Positions 7,598 to 15,658 of a stretch of 30,580 nt of DNA are shown one piece after another. The stretch is from Lysobacteraceae bacterium (lineage in GTDB: Bacteria > Pseudomonadota > Gammaproteobacteria > DSM-19610), in assembly GCA_020201295.1 (NCBI GenBank), contig JAIVHA010000012.1, forward strand, positions 1 to 30,580, given 5' to 3'. The notes below the pieces were generated by a model, which worked only from the letters and a program-made list of their open reading frames with translations, had not been told where the DNA came from and did no database searches. The first letter of the stretch is position 1; the number at the start of each line of letters is the position of its first letter. The position numbers were made by a program, and so were the translations under genes.

Positions 7598-8679
7598 TGC
7601 TGGTCTATCTCGCCGAATACCTGAGCCAGTTCCACACCGGTTTCAATGTGTTCCAGTACCTGACCCTGCGCGCCATCCTGGGCGTGCTGACCGCGTTGCT
7701 GATCTCGTTCCTAGTGGGTCCGATGATGATCCGGCGCCTGAGCTTCCACCAGATCGGCCAGTCGGTGCGCAGCGATGGTCCGCAGACCCATCTCGCCAAG
7801 GCGGGCACGCCCACCATGGGCGGTACCCTGATCCTGGTGGGCGTGGCGGTGGCCACCCTGCTGTGGGCGGACCTCGGTAATCGCTATGTATGGGTATTGC
7901 TGGTGGTCACCCTGCTGTTCGGCGCCATCGGCTGGGTGGACGACTACCGCAAGGTGGTGGCGCGCAACAGCAAGGGTTTGTCGGCACGCAGCAAGTTCTT
8001 CTGGCAGTCCGTGGTGGCCCTGGGCGCGGCCCTGTTTCTCTATTACACCGCCCAGGAAACGTCTGAAGTGCAGCTGCTGGTGCCCTTCTTCAAGAATTTC
8101 TATGTGGACCTGGGCTGGGGCTATGTGCTGCTGGTGTATTTCGTGGTGGTGGGTTCCAGCAATGCGGTGAACCTTACCGATGGCCTCGACGGCCTGGCCA
8201 TCCTGCCCACGGTGATGATCGCCGGTGCCCTGGCGGTGTTCGCCTATGTGACCGGTCATGCGCGTTTCGCCGAATACCTGTCCATTCCCTTCATTCGTGA
8301 TGCGGGCGAGGTGATCGTGTTCGCTGGCGCGCTGATGGGTGCGGGCCTCGGGTTCCTCTGGTTCAACGCCTATCCCGCCCAGGTGTTCATGGGCGATGTG
8401 GGCGCGTTGGCCCTGGGCGCGGCCCTGGGCATGATGGCGGTGCTGGTGCGCCAGGAGTTGGTGTTCTTCGTCATGGCCGGCGTGTTCGTCATGGAAACCG
8501 TCTCGGTCATCCTGCAGGTGGCGTCCTTCAAGCTGACCGGAAGGCGCATCTTCCGCATGGCGCCCCTGCATCATCATTTCGAACTACTGGGCTGGCCGGA
8601 GCCGCGCGTCATCGTGCGTTTCTGGATCGTCACCGTGATCCTGGTGCTGATCGGCCTGGCGACACTGAAGATACGGTAG
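7597..8679 (+). CDS. mraY: Phospho-MurNAc-pentapeptide transferase MraY
   Basis: An integral membrane enzyme that transfers phospho-MurNAc-pentapeptide to undecaprenyl phosphate to form lipid I. It has 360 residues, exactly the usual length, with about ten hydrophobic segments. Signatures are AKAGTPTMGGTLIL (residues 67-80), the aspartate pair in GWVDDYRKV, NAVNLTDGLDGLA (about 189-201), NAYPAQVFMGDVGALALG and the HHH box APLHHHFELLGWPE near residues 322-335. The start ATG overlaps the murF stop (TGATG). The coding sequence ends GGTAGGAGG, so its stop codon overlaps the strong Shine-Dalgarno of a 25-codon ORF that follows. Confidence 0.98.
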   Translation: MLVYLAEYLSQFHTGFNVFQYLTLRAILGVLTALLISFLVGPMMIRRLSFHQIGQSVRSDGPQTHLAKAGTPTMGGTLILVGVAVATLLWADLGNRYVWVLLVVTLLFGAIGWVDDYRKVVARNSKGLSARSKFFWQSVVALGAALFLYYTAQETSEVQLLVPFFKNFYVDLGWGYVLLVYFVVVGSSNAVNLTDGLDGLAILPTVMIAGALAVFAYVTGHARFAEYLSIPFIRDAGEVIVFAGALMGAGLGFLWFNAYPAQVFMGDVGALALGAALGMMAVLVRQELVFFVMAGVFVMETVSVILQVASFKLTGRRIFRMAPLHHHFELLGWPEPRVIVRFWIVTVILVLIGLATLKIR

Positions 8680-8687
8680 GAGGTTGT

Positions 8688-8765
8688 ATGGACGTACGCA
8701 GTCAGATGGCAATCGTAGGTGTAACCCTGGCAGTGATCTCGCTGGTGCTGCTGGTGGTGGTGTAA
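8688..8765 (+). CDS. Putative 25-residue single-helix membrane microprotein between mraY and murD
   Basis: This ORF is too short for ordinary gene calling. It begins ATG at 8688, five bases after a near-perfect Shine-Dalgarno (TAGGAGG, overlapping the mraY stop), and ends TAA at 8765. The product has a short polar N-terminus (MDVRSQ) followed by about 19 uninterrupted hydrophobic residues (AIVGVTLAVISLVLLVVV), enough for one transmembrane helix with almost no tail. It fills most of the 103-bp gap between mraY and murD in an otherwise tightly overlapped operon. I do not recognise a family. It could be a real membrane microprotein of the cell-wall pathway or a leader ORF coupling mraY and murD translation; chance is also possible. 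The ribosome-binding site and composition favour translation. Confidence 0.5.
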   Translation: MDVRSQMAIVGVTLAVISLVLLVVV

Positions 8766-8782
8766 GGAGTCACGGAAACGAC

Positions 8783-10147
8783 ATGGGGTTTGCCGCGGGA
8801 ATCATGCCAATGGAACAGCCAATCACAGCCAGCAGGACGCTGATCGTCGGTCTCGGATCGACGGGGCTGTCGTGCGCCCGGTTTTTGGCTCGCCAGGGCG
8901 TCGAGGTGGCCATTACGGACAGTCGCGCGCAACCGCCGGCCCTGGAGCAGCTGCGCGGTGAGTTGCCCGACATCCCCCTGTTCGTCGGTGGTTTCAACGA
9001 GGCGGCCTTTGCCCGCGCCGAACGCATCGTGCTGAGCCCGGGCGTATCCCTGGAGGAACCCTTCCTGGCCCGCGCCCAGGCGCGTGGCGTGGAAGTGATC
9101 GGCGATATCGAGCTGTTTGCCCGTGCCGTGACCGCACCGGTGGTGGCCATTACCGGCACCAATGGCAAGAGCACGGTCACCACCCTGGTGGGCGAAATGG
9201 CCATTGCCGCCGGCAAGGAGGTACGCGTGGGCGGTAACCTGGGCACGCCGGCCCTGGACCTGCTCGACGATACCCGTGCGGATTTCTATGTGCTGGAACT
9301 GTCCAGCTTCCAGCTGGAAACCACCCACAGCCTGGTGGGCCACATCGCCGCGCTGTTGAACCTGAGCCCCGATCACCTGGACCGCTATCGCAACCAGGAG
9401 GCCTATGGTCTGGCCAAGCAGCGCATCTTCCGGAATGCCGCCCTGCAGGTGGTGAATCGCGATGATGCGGCGGCGCTGGCCCTGGCCGACGCGGCCCGGC
9501 CCATGCGTGGATTCACCCTGGGTGTCCCGGCTCCAGGGGACTTTGGCCTGCGGCGGCGGGAAGATCGCGACTGGCTGGCGCAGGAGGAAGACCTGCTGCT
9601 GCCAGCGGACGCGTTGCGCATGGCGGGCCGACACAACCTGGCCAATGCCCTGGCGGCGCTTGCCATCGGCACGGGCATGGGCCTGGCCATGGACGCCATG
9701 CTCGAAACCCTGCGCCACTTTCCCGGTCTGCCGCATCGCACCCAGTGGCTGCGCGAACACCAGGGTGTCACCTGGTACAACGATTCCAAGGGCACCAATG
9801 TCGGGGCCACGGAAGCGGCCATCGCGGGCATGAGCGGCCCGGTGGTGCTGATCGCCGGCGGCGAGGGTAAGGGCCAGGACTTCGCGCCCCTGGCGCGGGT
9901 CATGGCCACCGCCGGTCGCGGTGCGGTGCTGATCGGACGCGACGCGTCGCTCATCGAGCGCGTGCTGCGCGGCGTGGTGCCGGTAGTGCATGCGTGCAGC
10001 ATGGAAGAGGCGGTGGCCTGCGCCCACGAGATGGCTATCCCCGGGGACTGCGTGTTGTTGTCACCGGCCTGCGCCAGTTTCGACATGTTCGAAAACTACG
10101 CGCAGCGCGGGCGGGTATTCGCCGCGGCCGTGGAGCGTTTGTCATGA
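8783..10147 (+). CDS. murD: UDP-MurNAc-L-Ala:D-Glu ligase MurD
   Basis: A cytoplasmic Mur ligase adding D-glutamate to UDP-MurNAc-L-alanine. The N-terminal domain has TLIVGLGSTGLSCARFLARQ, the P-loop GTNGKST is at residues 125-131, and SSFQLETT, NLSPDHLDRY, GRHNLANALAA and WYNDSKGTNVGATEAAI follow in the correct order. The C-terminus has LIAGGEGKGQDF and LSPACASFDMFENYAQRG. With ATG 8783 the protein has 454 residues, a normal length. An AGGAG 13 bases upstream supports this start only moderately, and ATG 8804 or 8810 (closer to the conserved region) remain possible. The stop overlaps ftsW as ATGA. Confidence 0.96.
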   Translation: MGFAAGIMPMEQPITASRTLIVGLGSTGLSCARFLARQGVEVAITDSRAQPPALEQLRGELPDIPLFVGGFNEAAFARAERIVLSPGVSLEEPFLARAQARGVEVIGDIELFARAVTAPVVAITGTNGKSTVTTLVGEMAIAAGKEVRVGGNLGTPALDLLDDTRADFYVLELSSFQLETTHSLVGHIAALLNLSPDHLDRYRNQEAYGLAKQRIFRNAALQVVNRDDAAALALADAARPMRGFTLGVPAPGDFGLRRREDRDWLAQEEDLLLPADALRMAGRHNLANALAALAIGTGMGLAMDAMLETLRHFPGLPHRTQWLREHQGVTWYNDSKGTNVGATEAAIAGMSGPVVLIAGGEGKGQDFAPLARVMATAGRGAVLIGRDASLIERVLRGVVPVVHACSMEEAVACAHEMAIPGDCVLLSPACASFDMFENYAQRGRVFAAAVERLS

Positions 10148-11352
10148 TGGCCGTCGCCGCCCGCCTGGGTGCCCGCTTCCGGCCCGCGGGCCGTTGCCCG
10201 CGCCTTGACACCGGCCTGGTGCTGGCGACCGTTGCCCTGTTGCTGCTGGGACTGGTGATGGTGTCCTCCGCCTCCATCACCATGGCCGACCGCCAGCTGG
10301 GGCAGCCCTTCTACTATGTCACGCGCCAGCTCATCCACCTCGGCCTGGGCCTGCTGCTGGCTGTCCTGGTGCTGCAGGTGAAGCTCACGGTGTGGGAGCG
10401 GGGCAGCTTCATCTGGCTGGCCCTGGCCCTGTCGATGCTGGTCCTGGTGCTGGTGCCGGGTCTCGGTCGCGAAGTGAACGGCAGCGTGCGCTGGCTGGTG
10501 CTGGGTCCATTCCGTCTGCAGGTGTCGGAGCCTGCCAAGCTGCTGTTGATCCTCTACCTGGCCGGTTACCTGGTGCGCCGCGGCGAAGAGGTGCGCACCC
10601 AGGTGGCTGGTTTCCTCAAGCCCATGGCGGTGCTGGTGGTGGCGGCCGTGCTGTTGCTGCTGGAGCCGGATTTCGGCGCCATGGTGGTGCTGATGACCAC
10701 GGTCCTGGGCATGACCTTCCTGGCCGGGGTGCGGTTGTGGCAATTCGCCGTATTGCTGGGCATGGCGATGAGCGCCTTCGCCCTGCTGGCCATTACCTCG
10801 CCCTACCGGATGGAGCGCCTCACCGCCTTCCTGAATCCCTGGGCTGATCCCTTCAACAGCGGCTTCCAGCTCACGCAGTCTCTGATCGCCATCGGCCGCG
10901 GCGACCTGTTCGGTGTCGGCCTGGGCGCCAGCATCCAGAAACTCTTCTATCTGCCCGAGGCGCACACCGACTTCATCTTCTCGGTGCTGGCCGAGGAGAT
11001 GGGCCTGGTGGGCGTGTTGCTGGTGATCGCCCTGTATGCCTTCATCGTCTGGCGCGCCTGCGCCATCGCCGAGGTGGCGCGCCAGGGTCAGCAGCCCTTT
11101 GCCGCCTACCTGGCCTATGGCATCGGCATCTGGATCGGCCTGCAAAGCGTCATCAATATGGGTGTGAGCATGGGCCTGTTGCCCACCAAGGGCCTGACCC
11201 TGCCGCTCATGAGCTACGGTGGCAGCAGCCTGCTGGTCATGTGCGTGGCCGTGGCCCTGTTGCTGCGCATCGATTACGAAACCCGTTGCAACGTCCACAA
11301 CCTCAAGGCCACCGGCACGGAACCGGCCCAGCGGCGGAGGGTGCGGTCATGA
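10144..11352 (+). CDS. ftsW: Septal peptidoglycan glycosyltransferase FtsW (SEDS family)
   Basis: A 402-residue polytopic SEDS protein that polymerises lipid II at the septum together with FtsI. About ten hydrophobic segments are visible. SEDS landmarks are MVSSASI, GREVNGSVRWL followed by LQVSEPAKLL, LLEPDFGAM (with the catalytic Asp), the long loop NPWADPFNSGFQLTQSLIAI and LPEAHTDFIFSVLAEEMGL, and the end LPLMSYGGSSLL. I chose ATG 10144, which overlaps the murD stop as ATGA. Longer frames to the left only shadow murD. The stop overlaps murG as ATGA. Confidence 0.97.
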   Translation: MMAVAARLGARFRPAGRCPRLDTGLVLATVALLLLGLVMVSSASITMADRQLGQPFYYVTRQLIHLGLGLLLAVLVLQVKLTVWERGSFIWLALALSMLVLVLVPGLGREVNGSVRWLVLGPFRLQVSEPAKLLLILYLAGYLVRRGEEVRTQVAGFLKPMAVLVVAAVLLLLEPDFGAMVVLMTTVLGMTFLAGVRLWQFAVLLGMAMSAFALLAITSPYRMERLTAFLNPWADPFNSGFQLTQSLIAIGRGDLFGVGLGASIQKLFYLPEAHTDFIFSVLAEEMGLVGVLLVIALYAFIVWRACAIAEVARQGQQPFAAYLAYGIGIWIGLQSVINMGVSMGLLPTKGLTLPLMSYGGSSLLVMCVAVALLLRIDYETRCNVHNLKATGTEPAQRRRVRS

Positions 11353-12440
11353 GCACGCGGCCCATCCTGATCATGGCCGGCGGCACCGGTGGCCACGTGT
11401 TTCCCGCGCTCGCCGTGGCACGGGTACTGCGCGCCCAGGGCATCGCGGTGACCTGGCTCGGCACCCGCCAGGGCCTGGAGGCGCGGGTGGTACCGGAGGC
11501 CGGCTTCCCGATGGCCTGGATCCGGGTCAGCGGCCTGCGCGGCAAGGGCCTGGGCCGGCGCCTGTCGGCGCCATTCATGCTGGTCCTGGCCCTGCTGCAA
11601 TCCTTCTGGGTGCTGGTGCGGCTGCGTCCCGCGGCGGTGCTGGGCATGGGCGGTTTCGTCACCGGTCCGGGTGGCCTGATGGCCTGGCTGCTGCGGCGGC
11701 CCTTGCTCATCCATGAACAGAATTCCGTGGCGGGTATGACCAACCGCTGGCTGGCGCCGCTGGCACGCCGGGTGATGGTGGCGTTTCCCGCAGCCCTGCC
11801 CGGTGGCTTGCTCACGGGCAACCCGGTGCGCGCGGACATCACCGCCCTGCCGGCACCCGAGACACGGCTGGCCGGGCGCACCGGCGCGCCGCGCCTGCTG
11901 GTGCTGGGTGGCAGCCTGGGTGCACAGGCCCTCAACGAGACCGTGCCGGCGGCCATTGCCCGGTTGCCCGAAAACCTGCGCCCCGAGGTCTGGCACCAGA
12001 CCGGTATCCGCCACCTGGATGCCGGCCGCGCGGCCTATGCCGCCGCCGGCATGTCGGCACGGGTGGAGGCCTTCGTGGATGACATGGCCGCCGCCTATGG
12101 CTGGGCGGACTTGGTGGTGTGCCGCGCCGGCGCACTGACCGTGGCCGAGCTGGCGGCGGCGGGTATCGGCGCCATCCTGGTGCCCTATCCCCATGCGGTG
12201 GACGACCACCAGACCGGTAACGCTCGCTACCTGGCGGAGCAGGGCGCGGCCCTGCTGCTGCCGCAGCCGGAACTGAATGCCACGCGGCTGGCAGAACTGC
12301 TGCAGCCGCTGCTGGCGGATCGTGCCCGCCTGGTCGCCATGGCCGGACAGGCGCGCGCCCTGGCCCAGCCCGAGGCCGCGCGCCGGGTGGCGCAGGTCTG
12401 TGTGGCCGCAGCGGGCCTGGAATGGAGGGCGGCGGCATGA
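11349..12440 (+). CDS. murG: UDP-GlcNAc:lipid I N-acetylglucosaminyltransferase MurG
   Basis: A peripheral membrane GT-B glycosyltransferase making lipid II from lipid I. The 363-residue protein has the first glycine loop MAGGTGGHVFPALAVA (residues 9-24), the second GMGGFVTGPGG, HEQNSVAGMTNRWLA, the inter-domain GGSLGAQALNE and the UDP-GlcNAc-binding VCRAGALTVAELAAAG followed by PYPHAVDDHQTGNARYL. Length and motifs are complete. Start and stop each overlap a neighbour (ftsW and murC) as ATGA, indicating coupled translation. Confidence 0.98.
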   Translation: MSTRPILIMAGGTGGHVFPALAVARVLRAQGIAVTWLGTRQGLEARVVPEAGFPMAWIRVSGLRGKGLGRRLSAPFMLVLALLQSFWVLVRLRPAAVLGMGGFVTGPGGLMAWLLRRPLLIHEQNSVAGMTNRWLAPLARRVMVAFPAALPGGLLTGNPVRADITALPAPETRLAGRTGAPRLLVLGGSLGAQALNETVPAAIARLPENLRPEVWHQTGIRHLDAGRAAYAAAGMSARVEAFVDDMAAAYGWADLVVCRAGALTVAELAAAGIGAILVPYPHAVDDHQTGNARYLAEQGAALLLPQPELNATRLAELLQPLLADRARLVAMAGQARALAQPEAARRVAQVCVAAAGLEWRAAA

Positions 12441-13873
12441 ACAAGATGACCCACAGCCCCGCAGTGCCCGCCGCCGGCATGGGCCGCATCCGGCGCGTGC
12501 ATTTCGTCGGCATCGGCGGGGTCGGCATGGGCGGCATCGCCGAGGTGCTGCTCAACCTCGGCTACGAGGTGAGCGGTTCCGACCTGAAGGAAAATGCCGT
12601 GACCCGGCGCCTGGGCGAGCAGGGCGCGCGTTGCTGGATCGGCCATGATGCCGAACATGTGCGCGGCTGCGACGTGGTGGTGGTGTCCAGCGCCGTGCAG
12701 CCCGCCAATCCCGAATTGCAGGCGGCGCGCGAACTGCGCATCCCGGTGGTGCCGCGCGCCGAGATGCTGGCGGAGCTGATGCGTTTCCGCTACGGCATCG
12801 CCGTGGCCGGTACCCACGGCAAGACCACCACCACCAGCCTGGTGGCCAGCGTGATGGCCGAAGGCGGGCTCGATCCCACCTATGTCATCGGCGGCCGCCT
12901 GAACAGCTCCGCCAGCCATGCGCGCCTCGGTGCCGGCTGGTACCTGGTGGCCGAGGCCGATGAGAGCGATGCCTCCTTCCTGCACCTGCAGCCCATGCTG
13001 GCGGTGGTCACCAACGTGGACGCCGATCACCTGGCCACCTATGAAGGCGACTTCCAGCGCTTGCGCCAGACCTTCGTGGAGTTTCTGCATCACCTGCCTT
13101 TCTACGGCCTGGCGGTGTTGTGCGTGGACGATCCGGAAGTGCGTGACCTGCTGCCCCAGCTCACCCGCCCGGTGCGCACCTACGCCATCGAGCAGGCCGC
13201 CGATGTGCGTGCCGTGAAGGTGCGCCAGCAGGGCTTGCAGATGCATTTCGAAGTGGAGCGGGAAGGTCATGCGCCGCTGCCGGTCACTTTGAACCTGCCC
13301 GGCAATCACAATGTGCTGAACGCACTGGCGGCCATCGCCGTGGCCACCGAACTGGAGGTGGCCGATGCCGCCATCCAGCACGCCCTGGAATCCTTCCAGG
13401 GTATCGGCCGGCGCTTCCAGGTCTATGGCGAGCTTGTCACGTCCCATGGCCCGGTGCTGCTGGTGGACGATTACGGCCATCACCCGCGCGAGCTGGCGGC
13501 GACCCTGGCCGCGGTGCGCGGTGGCTGGCCGGAGCGGCGCCTGGTGCTGGCCTTCCAGCCCCATCGCTACAGTCGCACCCGCGACCTGTTCGAGGACTTC
13601 GCCCAGGTGCTGTCCGAGGTGGACGTGCTGCTCATCATGGAGGTCTATGCCGCCGGTGAGGAAGCGATCCCCGGCGCCGATGGCCGAGCCCTGTGCCGGG
13701 CCATCCGCACGCGCGGCAAGGTGGATCCCATTTTCGTGGAAACGGTGGAACAGCTTCCGGAGGCCCTGGACGGGGTGCTGCGGGAAGGAGACCTGGTGCT
13801 GACCATGGGCGCCGGGGACGTAGGTGCGGCGGCGCAGCAACTGCCGCGGCAATTGCAGTCGGTTGGGGAGTAA
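12437..13873 (+). CDS. murC: UDP-MurNAc:L-alanine ligase MurC
   Basis: The first Mur ligase of the cytoplasmic pathway, adding L-alanine to UDP-MurNAc. From ATG 12437 the protein has 478 residues. It shows the nucleotide-binding HFVGIGGVGMGGIAEVL near residues 22-38, the P-loop GTHGKTTT at 125-132, AEADESDASFL, NVDADHL, LPGNHNVLNALAA, GIGRRFQ and DDYGHHPREL, then FQPHRYSRTRDL. These are all MurC-specific. The start overlaps the murG stop as ATGA. A longer frame from ATG 12422 would sit inside the murG end and is less likely. The sequence just before the stop contains GGGGAG, serving as ribosome-binding site for the next small ORF. Confidence 0.97.
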   Translation: MNKMTHSPAVPAAGMGRIRRVHFVGIGGVGMGGIAEVLLNLGYEVSGSDLKENAVTRRLGEQGARCWIGHDAEHVRGCDVVVVSSAVQPANPELQAARELRIPVVPRAEMLAELMRFRYGIAVAGTHGKTTTTSLVASVMAEGGLDPTYVIGGRLNSSASHARLGAGWYLVAEADESDASFLHLQPMLAVVTNVDADHLATYEGDFQRLRQTFVEFLHHLPFYGLAVLCVDDPEVRDLLPQLTRPVRTYAIEQAADVRAVKVRQQGLQMHFEVEREGHAPLPVTLNLPGNHNVLNALAAIAVATELEVADAAIQHALESFQGIGRRFQVYGELVTSHGPVLLVDDYGHHPRELAATLAAVRGGWPERRLVLAFQPHRYSRTRDLFEDFAQVLSEVDVLLIMEVYAAGEEAIPGADGRALCRAIRTRGKVDPIFVETVEQLPEALDGVLREGDLVLTMGAGDVGAAAQQLPRQLQSVGE

Positions 13874-13878
13874 CGGGT

Positions 13879-14043
13879 ATGAGCCAGGACAACAGGTACC
13901 AGTTTCACATGGGCTGTGGCGAGCCACTCTGCAGTCAATGGTTGCGGGCCACATTGCCGGCGCCGGTGGAGCGCAAGGCGACGGTCAGTCTAGCGCGCAA
14001 GGTGGCCGCTGCCGACAAGGCGCGAGGTCGGCGCAAGGCATGA
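13879..14043 (+). CDS. Putative small basic protein (54 residues) between murC and murB
   Basis: The ORF starts with ATG 13879, nine bases after GGGGAG, and its stop overlaps the murB start as ATGA, so it is embedded in the operon exactly like its real neighbours. The product starts MSQDNRYQFHMGCGEPLCSQ, with two cysteines four residues apart, and ends in a strongly basic stretch (SLARKVAAADKARGRRKA). No membrane segment is visible. I do not recognise a family. The Shine-Dalgarno, the ATGA junction and the lack of any other content in the 166-bp murC-murB gap argue for translation. It might bind nucleic acid or simply bridge translation to murB. It could also be the remains of a longer gene. 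Confidence 0.5.
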   Translation: MSQDNRYQFHMGCGEPLCSQWLRATLPAPVERKATVSLARKVAAADKARGRRKA

Positions 14044-14728
14044 TGACGGCGCCACTACAGCCAGTCCTGCGCGGTGAACTGCGGCTGCAGGAGCCCATGT
14101 CCGCCCATACCAGCTGGCGGGTGGGTGGTCCCGCGGATCGTTTCTACCAGCCGGCGGACCTGGATGACCTGGCGGGCTTCCTGGCCAGCCTGCCGGTGGA
14201 AGAGCCGCTGTTGTGGCTGGGCCTGGGCAGCAACCTGCTGGTGCGCGACGGCGGTATCCGCGGCACGGTGGTGTTCACCCTGGGCGCCCTCGATGAGCTG
14301 CACCGGGTGGGGGGCCGGACGAATACGCGGTGGCCTACCGCAGTGTGCAGGCACCGCGCGAGGAATGGTTCGTGGGCGCGGAACTGCGCCTCACGCCCGG
14401 CGACGTGAGCGCGGCCCAGGCGCACATCAAGGAACTGCTGGCCCGTCGTGGCGCCACGCAACCGACCCAGCAACCGAGTTGCGGTTCGGTGTTTCGCAAT
14501 CCCGCCGGTGATCATGCCGCGCGCCTGATCGAGACGGCGGGCTTGAAGGGGCTGCGCCGCGGCGATGCCCAGGTGTCGGAGAAGCACGCCAACTTCATCG
14601 TCAACCTGGGCGCGGCGACGGCGGCGGACATCGAGGCGCTGATTTTCGAGGTTCGGGAGAAGGTGCAGGCCGCGCATGGCGTGCGCCTGGAGACCGAGGT
14701 ACGCATGGTGGGTGAGGCAACGGCATGA
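14040..14728 (+). pseudogene. murB: UDP-N-acetylenolpyruvoylglucosamine reductase MurB, disrupted by internal deletion with frame change
   Basis: MurB is the FAD enzyme that reduces enolpyruvyl-UDP-GlcNAc to UDP-MurNAc. The 5' part reads SAHTSWRVGGPADRFYQPAD, LLWLGLGSNLLVRDGGI and VVFTLGALDEL. Near 14308-14318, inside a run of G residues, the frame shifts. The proper protein resumes as GPDEYAVAYRSV and continues through EEWFVGAELRL, the catalytic-serine motif QPSCGSVFRNP, GLKGLRRGDAQVSEKHANFI and LETEVRMVGE to the stop. About 70-80 residues are missing, including the FAD-binding stretch that in homologues reads like GIPGTVGGALAMNAGA. As written no active enzyme is possible. MurB is essential, so this is either an assembly artefact or the cell has another copy elsewhere. 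The start overlaps the small ORF as ATGA. Confidence 0.9.
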
Positions 14729-15657
14729 CGGACGTCCAGGCCTTCGGCAAGGTGGCGGTGCTCATGGGCGGGCACGCGGCGGAGCGGATCATCTCCCTGC
14801 GCAGTGGCCAGGCCGTGCTGGAAGCGCTGCGCTGCGCCGGCGTGGATGCCGAGGCGGTGGACGCCGGGGATTCCGATGTGCTGCGGCAACTGGAACAAGG
14901 CGGCTACGACCGGGTGTTCAATGCCCTGCACGGTCGCGGTGGCGAGGACGGTGTGATGCAGGGCTGCCTGGAACTGCTTGGCCTGCCCTATACGGGCAGT
15001 GGCGTACTGGCCTCGGCACTGGCCATGGACAAGCTGCGCACCAAGCAGCTGTGGCACGGCGTGGGTCTGCCGACGCCTGAATTCGCCCTGCTCGACAGCG
15101 AGGCGGACCTGGAGCGAGCCGCGCGGGAAGTGGGCTTCCCCATGATGATCAAACCGATTCACGAGGGTTCCAGTATCGGTATGAGCAAGGTGGAAGAAGC
15201 GCGACAACTGCCTTCCGCCTGGGCCCTGGCGCGGCAATACGACCCGGCGGTGCTGGCGGAACGCTGGATCACCGGCGCCGAGTACACCGCCGCGATCCTG
15301 GGGGATGAGGTACTGCCGCTGATCCGCCTCGAGACCGGCAATGTGTTTTACGACTACCAGGCCAAGTACGAGTCGAACAGCACCCGGTATCACTGTCCCT
15401 GCGGCCTGCCCGCCGAGCGGGAACGGGATTACCAGCAGCTGGCCCTGGCGGCCTTCCGGGCCCTCGATGGGCGCGGCTGGGGACGGGTGGATTTCATGGT
15501 GGACGGCGAGGGGCGGCCCTGGCTCATCGAACTGAATACAGTGCCGGGCATGACCGACCACAGCCTGGTACCCATGGCGGCGCGCCAGGCCGGCCTGGAT
15601 TTCGAGACCCTGGTGGTGCGTATCCTCGCCACCAGCCTGGATGGGGAGCAAGACTGA
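14725..15657 (+). CDS. ddl: D-alanine--D-alanine ligase
   Basis: An ATP-grasp ligase making D-Ala-D-Ala for MurF. The 310-residue protein has the N-terminal MGGHAAERIISLRSGQAV (a variant of the usual GGxSAERE), HGRGGEDGVMQG, the ATP-grasp start MDKLRTKQLWHGVGLPTPEF, PIHEGSSIGMSKV, the flexible loop YEAKYES-like YDYQAKYESNSTRYHCP, and the metal/ATP motif DFMVDGEGRPWLIELNTVPG with MTDHSLVPMAARQAG. Length is normal. The start overlaps murB as ATGA. It is followed one base after the stop by the ftsQ start. Likely the DdlB-type enzyme because of its position in the dcw cluster. Confidence 0.97.
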   Translation: MTDVQAFGKVAVLMGGHAAERIISLRSGQAVLEALRCAGVDAEAVDAGDSDVLRQLEQGGYDRVFNALHGRGGEDGVMQGCLELLGLPYTGSGVLASALAMDKLRTKQLWHGVGLPTPEFALLDSEADLERAAREVGFPMMIKPIHEGSSIGMSKVEEARQLPSAWALARQYDPAVLAERWITGAEYTAAILGDEVLPLIRLETGNVFYDYQAKYESNSTRYHCPCGLPAERERDYQQLALAAFRALDGRGWGRVDFMVDGEGRPWLIELNTVPGMTDHSLVPMAARQAGLDFETLVVRILATSLDGEQD

Positions 15658-15658
15658 A

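Noticed and set aside
8676..8684. GTAGGAGG at the mraY stop, resembling a REP head
   Set aside because: Only the first seven bases match and no palindrome follows. It is better explained as stop codon plus Shine-Dalgarno.
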